Positions 35,765 through 45,660 are shown, numbered from the stretch's first letter. The stretch is DNA of 64,000 nucleotides from Obesumbacterium proteus (GCF_001586165.1 NZ_CP014608.1:3286001-3350000); one strand, 5' to 3'. Notes: generated by a model from the letters alone, not told the origin. Numbers and translations: made by a program.

Positions 35765-36916
35765 ATGAGTGCGACGTGTGTTGTTGAGACTGAAATAAAA
35801 GAAGACCACTGGTACAGAATTGCTGAGGAAATGCTAAGTCAGGCCGGAATTACAATAAACGGGACTCAGCCGCAGGATATTCGCGTCAAAAACCCAGAGT
35901 TCTTTCATCGTGTGTTGCAAGAGGGCTCTTTGGGGCTTGGTGAAAGTTATATGGACGGCTGGTGGGAATGCGATCGTTTAGATATCTTTTTCCAAATGAT
36001 CCTAGCCGCTGAGTTGGATACGCATTTGCCGAAACATTTCAGCGATATCGTGCGAATTGCCTCGGCTCGTATTTTTAATTATCAAACGCGGAAACGTGCA
36101 TGGATCGTGGGAAAAGAGCACTACGATTTGGGTAACGACCTGTTTAGCCGAATGCTCGATCCGTATATGCAATATTCCTGCGCTTATTGGAAAGATGCTG
36201 AAACGCTGGAGCAGGCGCAGCAGGCAAAACTGCGGATGATCTGCGAAAAACTGCAGTTGAAACCCGGAATGAGCTTATTGGACATCGGCTGTGGCTGGGG
36301 AGGACTGTCACAGTTTGCGGCGAAAGAGTACGGCGTATCGGTGAAAGGCGTGACAATTTCCGCTGAGCAGCAAAAAATGGCGCAAGAACGCTGTGCAGGC
36401 TTAGATGTCGAGATTTTGCTACAGGACTATCGCGACTTAAATGAAAAATTTGACCGTATTGTTTCTGTTGGGATGTTTGAACACGTGGGGCCGAAAAACT
36501 ACCGCACCTATTTCGAAGTGGTGGCGCGTAATTTAAAACCCGACGGCCTTTTCTTGCTCCACACCATTGGTTCGAACCAGACCGATTTGAACGTTGATCC
36601 GTGGATCAATAAGTACATCTTCCCGAATGGCTGTTTGCCATCGGTGGCGCATATTGCCTCAAAAAGTGAGGATTTGTTCGTGCTGGAAGATTGGCATAAT
36701 TTTGGCGTCGATTATGACCGCACATTGATGGCGTGGTTTGAGGCCTTCCAAAACAGCTGGCCGGAAATTAAAGACAACTATAGCGATCGTTTCTACCGCA
36801 TGTTCACTTATTACCTTAATGCGTGTGCAGGGGCGTTTCGGGCAAGAAACATCCAACTTTGGCAAGTCCTTCTGAGTCCTAAAGGCGTGGAAGGTGGGAT
36901 TCGTGTCCCTCGCTGA
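35765..36916 (+). CDS. cfa: Cyclopropane-fatty-acyl-phospholipid synthase
   Basis: 383 residues. It adds a methylene from SAM to the double bond of unsaturated membrane lipids, at entry to stationary phase or under acid stress. The SAM motif is LDIGCGWGGLSQFAAKEYG; other signatures are YDLGNDLF and QEGSLGLGESYMDGWW. The active-site Cys is at about position 353 in NACAGAFRARNIQLWQ. A hairpin just after the stop may terminate the transcript. Confidence 0.97.
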   Translation: MSATCVVETEIKEDHWYRIAEEMLSQAGITINGTQPQDIRVKNPEFFHRVLQEGSLGLGESYMDGWWECDRLDIFFQMILAAELDTHLPKHFSDIVRIASARIFNYQTRKRAWIVGKEHYDLGNDLFSRMLDPYMQYSCAYWKDAETLEQAQQAKLRMICEKLQLKPGMSLLDIGCGWGGLSQFAAKEYGVSVKGVTISAEQQKMAQERCAGLDVEILLQDYRDLNEKFDRIVSVGMFEHVGPKNYRTYFEVVARNLKPDGLFLLHTIGSNQTDLNVDPWINKYIFPNGCLPSVAHIASKSEDLFVLEDWHNFGVDYDRTLMAWFEAFQNSWPEIKDNYSDRFYRMFTYYLNACAGAFRARNIQLWQVLLSPKGVEGGIRVPR

Positions 36917-36931
36917 TAATGTAATCATGAG

Positions 36932-36966
36932 GGTTCCGCAGTTTCGATTGTGGAACCTGAGTTTGT
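36932..36966 (+). terminator. Probable terminator of cfa
   Basis: GGTTCCGCA pairs with TGTGGAACC (one G-T pair) around an eight-base loop. It is followed by a weak T-rich stretch. Confidence 0.5.
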
Positions 36967-37485
36967 TATATATTCATGTAATAAAAAGACGATAGCTATG
37001 TGCTGTTTATTTCAGGCTGTTATTTCGTGTTTTTCCAGTTTGTTTTATGGACAGTGAAGTTATATTTGTGATGCATGTCGCTATTTTATTTATGAATGCT
37101 TTTGCGTATTAATAAAAAATAATGTAAGCATTTTGTATTTTTTACTGTGTTGATTAATAACAGTTTATTTTTTAGTTGCCGATTATTATATCGGCTAATA
37201 TTTGTCAATATATAGAAATATAACAGACTGTACGTACAGTATTTATAAACGAACCTATTCGCCACGAAATATTTGCGCTGAGCTTCAAACTATGCGTTAA
37301 TACTGACGCCTGAAATGCTAACGTAATCACATCGCTTTTGTTCGTAAAATGATTCGGTTTATATTTATGCTTATTCTTAAATGGGCGTTTAATTAACCGA
37401 GGTTAGGATACGGCTCGTTCGAGTTATGTTGGTAAGCAGGTCTACCATGCCTAATGGCAAGTAATTTTAAGTAAAGGAAAGTTAA
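36967..37485. other. Long AT-rich leader region of the second cold-shock gene
   Basis: About 520 bases of AT-rich DNA without a gene. The last 160 or so should be the 5' untranslated leader that cold-shock genes use for temperature control. A 14-bp palindrome ACTGTACGTACAGT lies at 37227-37240, upstream of the likely promoter. Confidence 0.55.
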
Positions 37486-37695
37486 ATGAGCAAGAAAACT
37501 GGTCACGTTAAATGGTTCAACGAAAGCAAAGGATTTGGCTTCATCACTCCAGCTGATGGCTCCAAAGATGTGTTCGTCCATTTCTCTGCCATCAAGAGTG
37601 ACGGCTTCAAAACTCTGGCTGAAGGCCAGCAGGTAGAATTCGCCATTCAGGACAGCCCACGTGGCCCGTCTGCGGCTGATGTTATTGCGCTGTAA
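37486..37695 (+). CDS. Cold-shock protein of the CspA family
   Basis: 69 residues, a single cold-shock domain with KGFGFITP and VFVHFSAI RNA-binding motifs. It ends in GPSAADVIAL and begins MSKKTG, closest to CspE by memory but differing at several sites, so I leave the symbol empty. AAAGGAAAG precedes the ATG. It is the second such gene in this window, 24 kb from the cspC-type copy. A terminator follows at 37719. Confidence 0.9.
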   Translation: MSKKTGHVKWFNESKGFGFITPADGSKDVFVHFSAIKSDGFKTLAEGQQVEFAIQDSPRGPSAADVIAL

Positions 37696-37718
37696 TTAAG
37701 CTGATACTATCATGCTGA

Positions 37719-37744
37719 CAAAACCCGCCGCGTGCGGGTTTTTT
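37719..37744 (+). terminator. Terminator of the cold-shock gene
   Basis: AAACCCGC/GCGGGTTT stem with a five-base loop followed by a T run. Confidence 0.87.
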
Positions 37745-37777
37745 GCATTTTAGCCTCAGAATGGATAGAAACAAGCA

Positions 37778-38287
37778 ATGACTAATGAAAACATAACCTT
37801 CCAGCTCGCCGAACCGCAGCATCTTGCGATGTTAGCCGAAGTGGAACGCCTCGCCGCCGCACAGTTTCCCGCTGACCGACTCCCAGAATCTCTTCGCAAT
37901 GCCACGCTGTCCGACGAGCGCTTGTTGCTGGCACAACAGGCACAAAGCCTGTGGGTAGCCATCCGCAATGAGAAACCTATTGGTTTTGCCATGCTTGAGG
38001 TCATCGGTGAATTTGCTCATTTAGCCGAGGTTAATGTGCTACCTGCATTTAGCCAGCGCGGAATTGGGCACTATTTAGTTGATCATGCTTTAGTTGCCGC
38101 TCGCCAGCGTGGCTTCAGCGGGGTAGGACTGACAACGTTTCTAGATTTACCTTGGAATGCGCCTTTCTATCAGAAAGTCGGCTTCACGCTGGTGGGGGAT
38201 GAACAATTTCCCTTCTTAGAACGCGCGTTGTTGGAAGAACGTCACGCAGGGCTTATTCAACGTGTGGCAATGTTCTACTATTTCTAA
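37778..38287 (+). CDS. GNAT-family N-acetyltransferase
   Basis: 169 residues. The acetyl-CoA-binding motif A, NVLPAFSQRGIGHYLVDHAL (about 87-106), is clear, and the C-terminal LPWNAPFYQKVGF is the usual GNAT strand-helix. It transfers an acetyl group from acetyl-CoA to an amine or small molecule that I cannot identify. It is monocistronic between the cold-shock gene and yebG. Confidence 0.88.
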   Translation: MTNENITFQLAEPQHLAMLAEVERLAAAQFPADRLPESLRNATLSDERLLLAQQAQSLWVAIRNEKPIGFAMLEVIGEFAHLAEVNVLPAFSQRGIGHYLVDHALVAARQRGFSGVGLTTFLDLPWNAPFYQKVGFTLVGDEQFPFLERALLEERHAGLIQRVAMFYYF

Positions 38288-38343
38288 CTCTGAATATTGC
38301 TTTTAATCGTTGTCAATTTTGCAGAAAGAGATAAAAATAAATA

Positions 38344-38363
38344 TACTGATATTATATACAGTG
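38344..38363. promoter_or_regulatory. LexA box (SOS operator) of yebG
   Basis: TACTGATATTATATACAGTG fits the LexA pattern CTG-N10-CAG with an AT-rich centre and TACTG left half. It lies 15 bases upstream of the yebG ATG, so LexA should block yebG in the absence of DNA damage. Confidence 0.9.
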
Positions 38364-38377
38364 TTGTGGAGTGGTTT

Positions 38378-38683
38378 ATGAGTGTTGAAATTCAGTACGT
38401 GGTAGTACATGATGGAGTAGCAAAAATGACCTTTGCCAGTAAGAAAGAAGCCGATGCTTACGATAAGATGCTGGATCTGGCTGATAACCTAGGGGAGTGG
38501 CTGGCGGATTCACCCGTTGACTTAGAAGACAGCGTTTTGGAATCGCTCAGTTTTTATCTTGCAGAGCATAAAGATCAGCTTTCATTGCTGCTGCGAGGCA
38601 ACTCTCTTGAATCGCTAAAAGCAGGCGATGAAGAAAAAAGTGCACCTAAAAAGGTAAAAGTTGCGATTGATAACGCCGCCTAG
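38378..38683 (+). CDS. yebG: DNA damage-inducible protein YebG
   Basis: 101 residues from the ATG at 38378. SKKEADAYDKMLDLADNL (about 23-40) matches E. coli YebG. A longer frame exists upstream, but the LexA box and E. coli start point to MSVEIQYVV. GTGGAG precedes the ATG. The protein is SOS-induced; its biochemical role is unknown. A C-terminal Lys-rich tail is present. Confidence 0.95.
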   Translation: MSVEIQYVVVHDGVAKMTFASKKEADAYDKMLDLADNLGEWLADSPVDLEDSVLESLSFYLAEHKDQLSLLLRGNSLESLKAGDEEKSAPKKVKVAIDNAA

Positions 38684-38722
38684 TGTTTTAGTTCACATAT
38701 TATTTACTTTTCTGGATCTAGA

Positions 38723-39031
38723 ATGAAACGTGAGATAACATTTTACCGTCGTTTTGAAGCTGACATTTTGTCAGGTAAGAAAACCATCACTATCCGTGAT
38801 AGTAGCGAATCTCACTTTGAGAAAGGCGAGTTGCTCAGCGTGAGCCGTTACGAAGACGGGGTCTATTTCTGCACTATCGAAGTTGAGAGTGTAACCCCCG
38901 TGTTGATGAGTGAACTGACAGAGCTTCATGCGGCGCAAGAGAATATGACACTGGACGAGCTGAAGCAGGTTATCAGCGAGATTTATCCAGGGCTTAATGA
39001 ACTGTATGTGATTAGTTTCCACATACGTTAG
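38723..39031 (+). CDS. yqfB: N4-acetylcytidine amidohydrolase (ASCH domain), YqfB
   Basis: 102 residues. The ASCH fold is apparent: GKKTITIRDSSESHFEKGELL (about 18-38) carries the catalytic Lys and Thr of YqfB, and ENMTLDELK is conserved. It hydrolyses acetyl from N4-acetylcytidine. In E. coli yqfB lies elsewhere; here it follows yebG. Confidence 0.92.
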   Translation: MKREITFYRRFEADILSGKKTITIRDSSESHFEKGELLSVSRYEDGVYFCTIEVESVTPVLMSELTELHAAQENMTLDELKQVISEIYPGLNELYVISFHIR

Positions 39032-39133
39032 CGCGCTTTGCCGTGTTCAGACACACAGAGCGTGCGTTCATATCATGGAATAGCCATCGGTTGCAGGGAG
39101 GATCTCTGCGCCAAAGCTAAATGAGGATTGAAA

Positions 39134-39493
39134 ATGAACAAAATTACGTTAGGTGTGGCTGGATTGGTGTTGGCGCTTTCAATCGGTGTTGCTCAAGCGC
39201 AACAAAGCGAGCAGCGTGTGGTTAAGATTGCTAATTGTGAGCAAACCACGGCAGCTCAGCTGTCTACGATGGTGAAGAACGACTTCTTACAAAACCGGAT
39301 CCCTCGCTGGACTGATGATAAAACCCTGCTGGGAACAAGTACGCCAGTCGTGTGGGTGAATCAGGATCAGATTACCCAAAAGGGAAATGACTGGGTGCTT
39401 CAGCTAACCGTGCGCGGTACCAAAGTCGACAAAAACTATACCGTTAACGTTGATTGCAAAGCTGGCAAACTCGAATATTCCCGCCCACAATAA
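39134..39493 (+). CDS. yebF: YebF family secreted protein
   Basis: 119 residues. A signal peptide (about 1-22, ending VAQAQQ) is followed by a small domain with two cysteines (IANCEQT and VDCKAGK), likely a disulfide. RWTDDKTLLG and WVLQLTVRG match the YebF/colicin M immunity fold. In E. coli it passes into the medium through porins. I chose ATG 39134, with AGG 7 bases upstream, over TTG 39128. Note that yebG lies before it. Confidence 0.9.
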   Translation: MNKITLGVAGLVLALSIGVAQAQQSEQRVVKIANCEQTTAAQLSTMVKNDFLQNRIPRWTDDKTLLGTSTPVVWVNQDQITQKGNDWVLQLTVRGTKVDKNYTVNVDCKAGKLEYSRPQ

Positions 39494-40121
39494 AGCTTAT
39501 TTTTTGTATTGCCCAAAACCTCTTTATTAAACTTAAAGAGGTTTTAAATTTTCTTTTTAGGAAAAACCACAAAATTCATATGTATTAGTCTTAGTTATAA
39601 ATCTTATTTCTATTAAATTATTCTCGTTATTGTGCCCATTCCATGATTTTAAAATCCTAAGCGCAAAGAAACATTTTTGACTATAAAGTTTGCATCAATG
39701 AAAATCTTGAGCTAGGAATTTGACTTAGTTTGGTGTCATAGCCTGAAAATTTTGTTTATGAGGATAAAAGTGCTAACTTGTGTGTTTCTCACTTGAGAGA
39801 ATATAATGTAAAATAGTTTTACGATAAAGCTTATCTTTTTGAAATTTAAGGTTTATTGAGATATCTTCTCGCTTTGCATAGTGTAATTTATCTCTCGATG
39901 TCATGGGCGTGAATGCAATCGCGCATACAAACATGTTTTATTTTACGACTAATGTGACGTTAGGTAGCTTTAGGTCGCTATTTTAATGTACAAACCCGCT
40001 GGTAGCCTGCAGGAATATTGACTATTTCTTCAGGATTGCAATTTAAGTGTTTTGAGATTAGCGAATTCTAATCTGAATGCAGTTAAATCAAGCATCATTT
40101 TATTAATAATTAGATAACAAA
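39494..40121. other. AT-rich intergenic region
   Basis: About 630 bases with no supported gene. It is very AT-rich and contains stop codons in all frames. It should hold the promoter of the EAL gene at 40122, since that gene lacks a clear ribosome binding site. Confidence 0.5.
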
Positions 40122-41009
40122 ATGAATAATAAGCACTATAATATTTTGGGTGTTTTAGACCAGAGTGTTTCTCCTTTGGAATTAGAGATGGCATTGCAAA
40201 CAGCGTTGCAATCGGCCTTCACTGAGCATGAGTTTTATTTAGACTATCAAGCACAATGCAATATTAATGGCTCATTATTAGGTGCTGAGGCTTTAGTTCG
40301 TTGGCGTCATCCTCAGCAGGGGACACTTTTACCCTATGATTTTTTGGACTCTTTAGAACGTTTTGGTTTGATGCATGCATTGAATCTTTGGATTGCTGAT
40401 AATGTCTGCCAACTGTTGCAGCGTGTTCACCGCGAAATATCCCCTGATTTAATATTGTCATTCAATTTGCCATTAGCTCAACTTTACACGACGGAGTTCA
40501 GTGAACAGATTGGTAATGTTTTACAGCGCTATGATATTCCAGCAAATAGATTAGTCATTGAACTACTCGGTGATAATGATTTGTTTAGCGATCCGTTGGT
40601 CATGACGGAATTACATAAACTGCGTGCGTTAGGTTGTGGTTTGTCGGTTGATCATTTTGGAGATAACTATCAATTACTTTCCTTGCTAGCTGATTTGCCG
40701 TTAACTCAGATCAAAATTCCTGGCGAGCTGATCCATGCGATGCAAAACCCCGATGCCTGCATGTTGGTAGAGCACCTTATTTTGATCGCCAATGCGTTGA
40801 ATATGAACGTTATAGCGGAGCATGTTGAAACCGAAGAGCAGTTTAAGGCGTTAGAGGCGCTAGGCTGCCCAGCGTTGCAAGGCTACTATCTTTTTAGCCC
40901 AATGAATGAAAAAAACTTTTTTATTGTATGTAAACAGCTTACCGAGATCCGCAGGTCGTATAATAATGTAGAGAGAGAAGAGTTATCTCCTATCGACTAC
41001 AAGCGTTAA
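40122..41009 (+). CDS. Degenerate EAL-domain protein
   Basis: 295 residues, no membrane segment, one EAL domain. Glu56 (EAL), Asn115 and Glu147 are in place, but ELTE is ELLG, DDFG is Asp177-His178-Phe-Gly and LKID is IKIP. Loss of the second Asp removes a metal ligand needed for c-di-GMP hydrolysis, so the protein probably binds a partner or ligand without cleaving it, as known for YdiV-type proteins. No good ribosome binding site is seen before the ATG. Confidence 0.85.
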   Translation: MNNKHYNILGVLDQSVSPLELEMALQTALQSAFTEHEFYLDYQAQCNINGSLLGAEALVRWRHPQQGTLLPYDFLDSLERFGLMHALNLWIADNVCQLLQRVHREISPDLILSFNLPLAQLYTTEFSEQIGNVLQRYDIPANRLVIELLGDNDLFSDPLVMTELHKLRALGCGLSVDHFGDNYQLLSLLADLPLTQIKIPGELIHAMQNPDACMLVEHLILIANALNMNVIAEHVETEEQFKALEALGCPALQGYYLFSPMNEKNFFIVCKQLTEIRRSYNNVEREELSPIDYKR

Positions 41010-41089
41010 ATATTGTCCTTTCGTGAGTTATCACGGGGATAGCGCGATTAAGTTACGATGCATCAGATTACAGGCGGTAAGCGTAGACA

Positions 41090-43138
41090 ATGAATAAAGC
41101 ACCGATTGCAGCAAAACACCCGCACTTCATGGAAATGCATGGCGATACACGAATCGATAATTACTATTGGCTGCGTGACGATGAACGCAGCAACGAAGCA
41201 GTTCTAAGCTATCTTGAAGCTGAAAACGCCTACACTCAGGCCAGCATGCGCGGTGAAGAGGAACTTCGAGAGCAACTGTTTAATGAAATGGTTGAGCGTA
41301 TTCCTCAAGAAGATGAATCTGTGCCTTATCAACGCAACGGCTACCGATACCAGTCGCGATATAAACCTGAACAGGAATATGCGCTGTATGTCAGACAAAA
41401 AGCGGATGCGACTGATAACAGTGACTGGGAATTGCTTGTTGATAGCAATGAGCGCGCTCAGGGACATGATTTTTACGCTCTGGGCGGCATTGAGGTGAGT
41501 CCCGACAATCAGTTGATGGCTATCGCTGAGGATTTTCTCTCTCGCCGCCAGTATGACATTCGCATTAAACGCCTAAGCGATCACAGTTGGTATGACGAAG
41601 TTCTGGAGAATACGGCAGGGCACTTCGAGTGGACTAATGACTCCACCACGCTCTATTACGTTCGCAAACATCCTCAGACGTTGCTGCCTTATCAGGTTTA
41701 TCGCCATCGTTTAGGGACATCGGTTGCTGAAGACCAACTGATCTATGAAGAATCTGACGATACTTTCTACGTTGGCCTAGAGAAGACCATCTCTAACAAA
41801 TATATTCTGATTCATATTTCGAGCACCACAACCTCTGAAATTTTGATGTTGGATGCTGACGACAACAATGCGGATCCAGAAATATTTTTAGCGCGTCGTC
41901 GCGACCACGAATATAGCCTAGATCACTATCGCGATACCTTTTACATCCGGTCTAATAAAGACGGGAAAAATTTCGGCCTTTATCAATCGACCTCGAGTCA
42001 GGAACAAATCTGGCAGGCGATTATCGCCGCACGCGACGATGTCATGCTTGAAGGCTTTAGCCTATTTAAAGACTGGCTGGTGGTCGAGGAGCGTGAGCAG
42101 GGATTAACGAATCTGCGTCAGATAAATTGGCAAACCGGCGAAGAGAAACATATTCGTTTCGATGACCCAACCTATATGACTTGGCTGTCGTTTAATCCAG
42201 AACCTGATACCGCGCTGTTACGCTACGGTTATTCTTCCATGACCACGCCAAGCTCGGTATTCCAGATCAATATGGATACCGACGAGCGCACGTTGCTTAA
42301 GCAGCAAGAAGTAAAAAACTTTGATACTGGCGCATACCGCAGTGAGCGGTTATGGGTGACGGCTCATGACGGCGTGAAAGTGCCGGTTTCCATCGTTTAT
42401 CGACAGGATCTCTTCAGCGCTGGGCACAACCCTGTATTGGTTTATGGCTATGGTTCCTATGGCAGCAGCATGGATCCTGCTTTCAGTGTTAGTCGCTTAA
42501 GCTTGCTCGATCGTGGATTTGTATTTGCTCTGGCCCATATTCGCGGCGGCGCGGATCTGGGGCAACAGTGGTATGAAGATGGCAAACTGCTTCACAAGCA
42601 AAATACCTTTAGTGATTTTATTAGCGTTACCCAGTATCTCGTTGATGAGAAGTATGCTGATGCCAAACAGGTGTATGCCATGGGAGGCAGCACAGGGGGG
42701 TTGCTGATGGGGGCGGTTGTGAATCAGGCTCCCCATTTGTATCACGGTATCGTAGCTCAGGTGCCATTTGTGGATGTTGTGACTACGATGCTTGATGAGT
42801 CTATTCCGCTGACCACGGGGGAATACGACGAATGGGGTAATCCTAATGATGCTGAGTATTACCACTACATCAAGCAGTACAGCCCTTATGATCAGGTGAA
42901 GGAGCAGGATTACCCGCATATGCTGGTGACTACTGGGCTACATGATTCTCAGGTGCAATACTGGGAGCCTGCGAAATGGGTGGCGAAACTGCGTGAGATG
43001 AAAACGGATGATAACCAGCTGCTACTCTATACCGATATGGATGCTGGGCATGGTGGTAAATCAGGGCGCTTCAAAGCCTATGAAGATATTGCGTTAGAAT
43101 ATGCCTTTATTCTGGCATTAGCCGGTATTCATCAGTAA
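41090..43138 (+). CDS. ptrB: Oligopeptidase B (protease II)
   Basis: 682 residues. An S9 serine peptidase cleaving after Arg and Lys in short peptides. A beta-propeller (about 70-400) covers the C-terminal alpha/beta hydrolase domain. Ser534 lies in MGGSTGG, followed by Asp in the LHDSQV stretch and His in AGHGGKSGR. Two acidic residues near TMLDESIPLTTGEYDEWG help fix the basic P1 residue. In E. coli ptrB is next to yebE and yebF, close to this placement. Confidence 0.96.
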   Translation: MNKAPIAAKHPHFMEMHGDTRIDNYYWLRDDERSNEAVLSYLEAENAYTQASMRGEEELREQLFNEMVERIPQEDESVPYQRNGYRYQSRYKPEQEYALYVRQKADATDNSDWELLVDSNERAQGHDFYALGGIEVSPDNQLMAIAEDFLSRRQYDIRIKRLSDHSWYDEVLENTAGHFEWTNDSTTLYYVRKHPQTLLPYQVYRHRLGTSVAEDQLIYEESDDTFYVGLEKTISNKYILIHISSTTTSEILMLDADDNNADPEIFLARRRDHEYSLDHYRDTFYIRSNKDGKNFGLYQSTSSQEQIWQAIIAARDDVMLEGFSLFKDWLVVEEREQGLTNLRQINWQTGEEKHIRFDDPTYMTWLSFNPEPDTALLRYGYSSMTTPSSVFQINMDTDERTLLKQQEVKNFDTGAYRSERLWVTAHDGVKVPVSIVYRQDLFSAGHNPVLVYGYGSYGSSMDPAFSVSRLSLLDRGFVFALAHIRGGADLGQQWYEDGKLLHKQNTFSDFISVTQYLVDEKYADAKQVYAMGGSTGGLLMGAVVNQAPHLYHGIVAQVPFVDVVTTMLDESIPLTTGEYDEWGNPNDAEYYHYIKQYSPYDQVKEQDYPHMLVTTGLHDSQVQYWEPAKWVAKLREMKTDDNQLLLYTDMDAGHGGKSGRFKAYEDIALEYAFILALAGIHQ

Positions 43139-43220
43139 ATTTTAAGGCCTATGCTTGTGAGCGTGATATCGCTTACGGCATGGGTTTTTTGTCTTTTTCT
43201 TCTCTTCGCAAGGATCCCCA

Positions 43221-44030
43221 ATGCCTTTTATCCAAGTAAACGACCGTCAAATGCACTATATCGATCGCGGTGAAGGTTTTGCTCTGCTTCTTGGTCATAG
43301 CTATATGTTTGACTCCAACATGTGGGCGCCACAAATCGAGGCACTGAGCCAACATTTTCGCGTGATAGCGCCCGATTTATGGGGACATGGAAAGTCAGAT
43401 CCACTGCCGGAATCACGACGTTCTCTGAAAGATTTAGCTAGCGATCACTTAGCGCTCATGGATGCATTGGATATTAATGAGTTTGCTGTCGTCGGACTGT
43501 CTGTTGGCGGAATGTGGGGCGTGGAGTTAGCCGCGATGGTTCCGGAACGCGTGCGAGCGCTGGTGTTAATGGATACCTTTGTTGGATTGGAGCCTGAAGT
43601 CACATTCAAGAAATATGACGCGATGCTAAATGCGATAGATGCGGCTGGAAAAGTGCCAGCTGCGTTAGTTGAACAAATCGCGCCAATGTTTTTCCGCCGT
43701 GAGCCGCAGCCCCAGTTGTTGGAAGCATTATCTGAACACCTAAGCAATCTACCTGAATCCGTTTTACGCCAAAGTATTGTACCGCTTGGTCGCATGATCT
43801 TCGGCCGCGGCGATAGCTGCCCGTTGCTGGAAGAGCTCAAGATGCCCGCACTGGTGATTACCGGCGAACAAGATGCGCCTAGGCCGCCGTTAGAAGGCTA
43901 CCTCATGGCTGAAATGTTGAATTGTAAGCAGCTAGTTGTGCCTCAGGCTGGGCATATTTGTACGCTTGAACAGCCCGAGTGGGTCAACGAAGCCTTGCTG
44001 AGTTTCCTCATGCCGATTGTTAGACGATAG
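43221..44030 (+). CDS. Alpha/beta-fold hydrolase
   Basis: 269 residues. The nucleophile elbow GLSVGG (about 94) has the catalytic Ser, an Asp lies in ITGEQDAP and the His in QAGHICTLEQP. An oxyanion-type LLGHSYMFDSNMW stretch is near the N-terminus. It resembles small ester or lactone hydrolases; the substrate is unknown. It is a single gene between ptrB and nupX. Confidence 0.87.
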   Translation: MPFIQVNDRQMHYIDRGEGFALLLGHSYMFDSNMWAPQIEALSQHFRVIAPDLWGHGKSDPLPESRRSLKDLASDHLALMDALDINEFAVVGLSVGGMWGVELAAMVPERVRALVLMDTFVGLEPEVTFKKYDAMLNAIDAAGKVPAALVEQIAPMFFRREPQPQLLEALSEHLSNLPESVLRQSIVPLGRMIFGRGDSCPLLEELKMPALVITGEQDAPRPPLEGYLMAEMLNCKQLVVPQAGHICTLEQPEWVNEALLSFLMPIVRR

Positions 44031-44122
44031 GGACACTGTAATAGGCCAGTCAACGCGGGTGATTTGATACCGTGTGGTATCGTTCTACGCAGTTTAAGTA
44101 GCGCAGTACAAAATAAATGAAC

Positions 44123-44148
44123 AACGCGCCAGCTGAGTCTGGCGCGTT
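44123..44148 (-). terminator. Terminator of nupX
   Basis: AACGCGCCAG pairs with CTGGCGCGTT around a six-base loop, a few bases beyond the nupX stop on the minus strand. The T-rich run is short. Confidence 0.65.
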
Positions 44149-44153
44149 ATTGT

Positions 44154-45404
44154 TTAAGCAAAACCAATAAAGAAACCTGCAATGGTGGCACTCATTAAGT
44201 TCGAAAGGGTGGCAGCAGCCAGCGCACGCAGTCCCAACTGAGCAATTTCAGATGCACGCTGTGGTGCAATGGCAGAAAATGCGCCTACCACTACGCCAAT
44301 AGAACCAAAGTTTGCAAAACCACACAGCGCAAACGAGACGATGGCAATAGTCTTAGTATCCAACATACTCCCAGCCTGTAGGTAAGGGGAGAAAATGAGA
44401 TAAGCGACAAACTCGTTAATTGCTAATTTCTGTCCGATCAGGCTTCCTGCAAGCGATGCATCTCCCCAGTCGACGCCCATCAGCCATGCTAGCGGTGCTA
44501 AAATATAACCAAAGATACCTTCAAGCGTGGCATGGCCAAAGCCAAACCAGCCACCAATTCCGCCAATAATGCCGTTGATGAGTGCAATAATAGCCACAAA
44601 CGCCATGACGACCGTTGCTACACCAGCGGCAATTTTCATCCCAGCAATGGCACCTGCTGCAATAGCCTCGATAAAGCTTTTGGGCGGTGTTTCAGTAAAT
44701 GAAAGATTATTAAAGTCGATCTGAGAGGCTTCTGTCGCGGGGCTCAGAATACGGGCAAACAAAATGCCTCCGGGGATCGCCATCAAAGATGCAGCTAGAA
44801 GGTAATCAATTGGTACGCCTAATCCGGCATAGCCAATCATCGTCGAGCCAGCGATGGAGGCCATACCGCTACAAATGACGGTAAACAGTTCATTGCGATT
44901 TAGGCGGTCAATAAACGGTTTTACAATTGCAGGCGTTTCATTTTGTCCAAGAAAAATCGTTGTTACGGCGACGAAGGACTCGATCTTACTAATGTTAAGT
45001 GCTTTCTGAAAAATCCCGCCTAAGATGCGAATCAATATTCCCATTACACCAATATAATAAAGCAGGCTGACTAACGCGGTGATAAAAATAATCGCTGGTA
45101 AGACACGAAAGGCAAAAATAAAACCAGATCCGTCAAACAACTTATCCATTTTTGGCCCAACTAATGAGCCAAAAATAAATGCACTGCCTGCATCACTATA
45201 AAGCATGACTTTATGTATACCGAATGCGGCCTGCTCTGCTAACCATTTTCCGGGTGGGAAATAGAGCATTGCGCCGCCGATCAATATTTGTAATATTAGC
45301 GCCGCGCCAACGGTGCGAATACTAATGTTCTTTTTATTTACTGATAGCAAAAATGCAATAACTAACAGTACCACCATACCTAGAATGCTTCTCATCGTAT
45401 CCAT
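44154..45404 (-). CDS. nupX: Nucleoside transporter NupX (CNT family)
   Basis: 416 residues, matching E. coli NupX (YeiJ) throughout by recollection. It has about eight to ten hydrophobic segments and the CNT signature region FVAVTTIFLGQNETPAIVKPF and GFANFGSIGVVVGA. Proton-driven nucleoside uptake is the family role. It sits with rihB and yeiL as in E. coli, so imported nucleosides should be split by RihB. Confidence 0.95.
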   Translation of the reverse strand: MDTMRSILGMVVLLVIAFLLSVNKKNISIRTVGAALILQILIGGAMLYFPPGKWLAEQAAFGIHKVMLYSDAGSAFIFGSLVGPKMDKLFDGSGFIFAFRVLPAIIFITALVSLLYYIGVMGILIRILGGIFQKALNISKIESFVAVTTIFLGQNETPAIVKPFIDRLNRNELFTVICSGMASIAGSTMIGYAGLGVPIDYLLAASLMAIPGGILFARILSPATEASQIDFNNLSFTETPPKSFIEAIAAGAIAGMKIAAGVATVVMAFVAIIALINGIIGGIGGWFGFGHATLEGIFGYILAPLAWLMGVDWGDASLAGSLIGQKLAINEFVAYLIFSPYLQAGSMLDTKTIAIVSFALCGFANFGSIGVVVGAFSAIAPQRASEIAQLGLRALAAATLSNLMSATIAGFFIGFA

Positions 45405-45660
45405 TATGAATACCTTTTATAAACGTCTTATGGTATGACTGATGTTAATAGGCAACAATGTGTTGCCTATTAAGATTAGATAGACAAAGTATTTATATAC
45501 CGTATGCCAATAGCAAATTAAGTTATATTGAGAAAAACAAATTCATCTCGACAAACTTACGTAAGCCTGACGTGCTGGTGTGCGAATATGGCTTAATAAT
45601 AATATTGCTTTGGATACTGTCGGTATAATACACGCCTCAAAAATGACTCATCAGCAGGGG

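Noticed and set aside
37227..37240. LexA box for the second cold-shock gene
   Set aside because: The spacing is CTG-N6-CAG, not CTG-N10-CAG.
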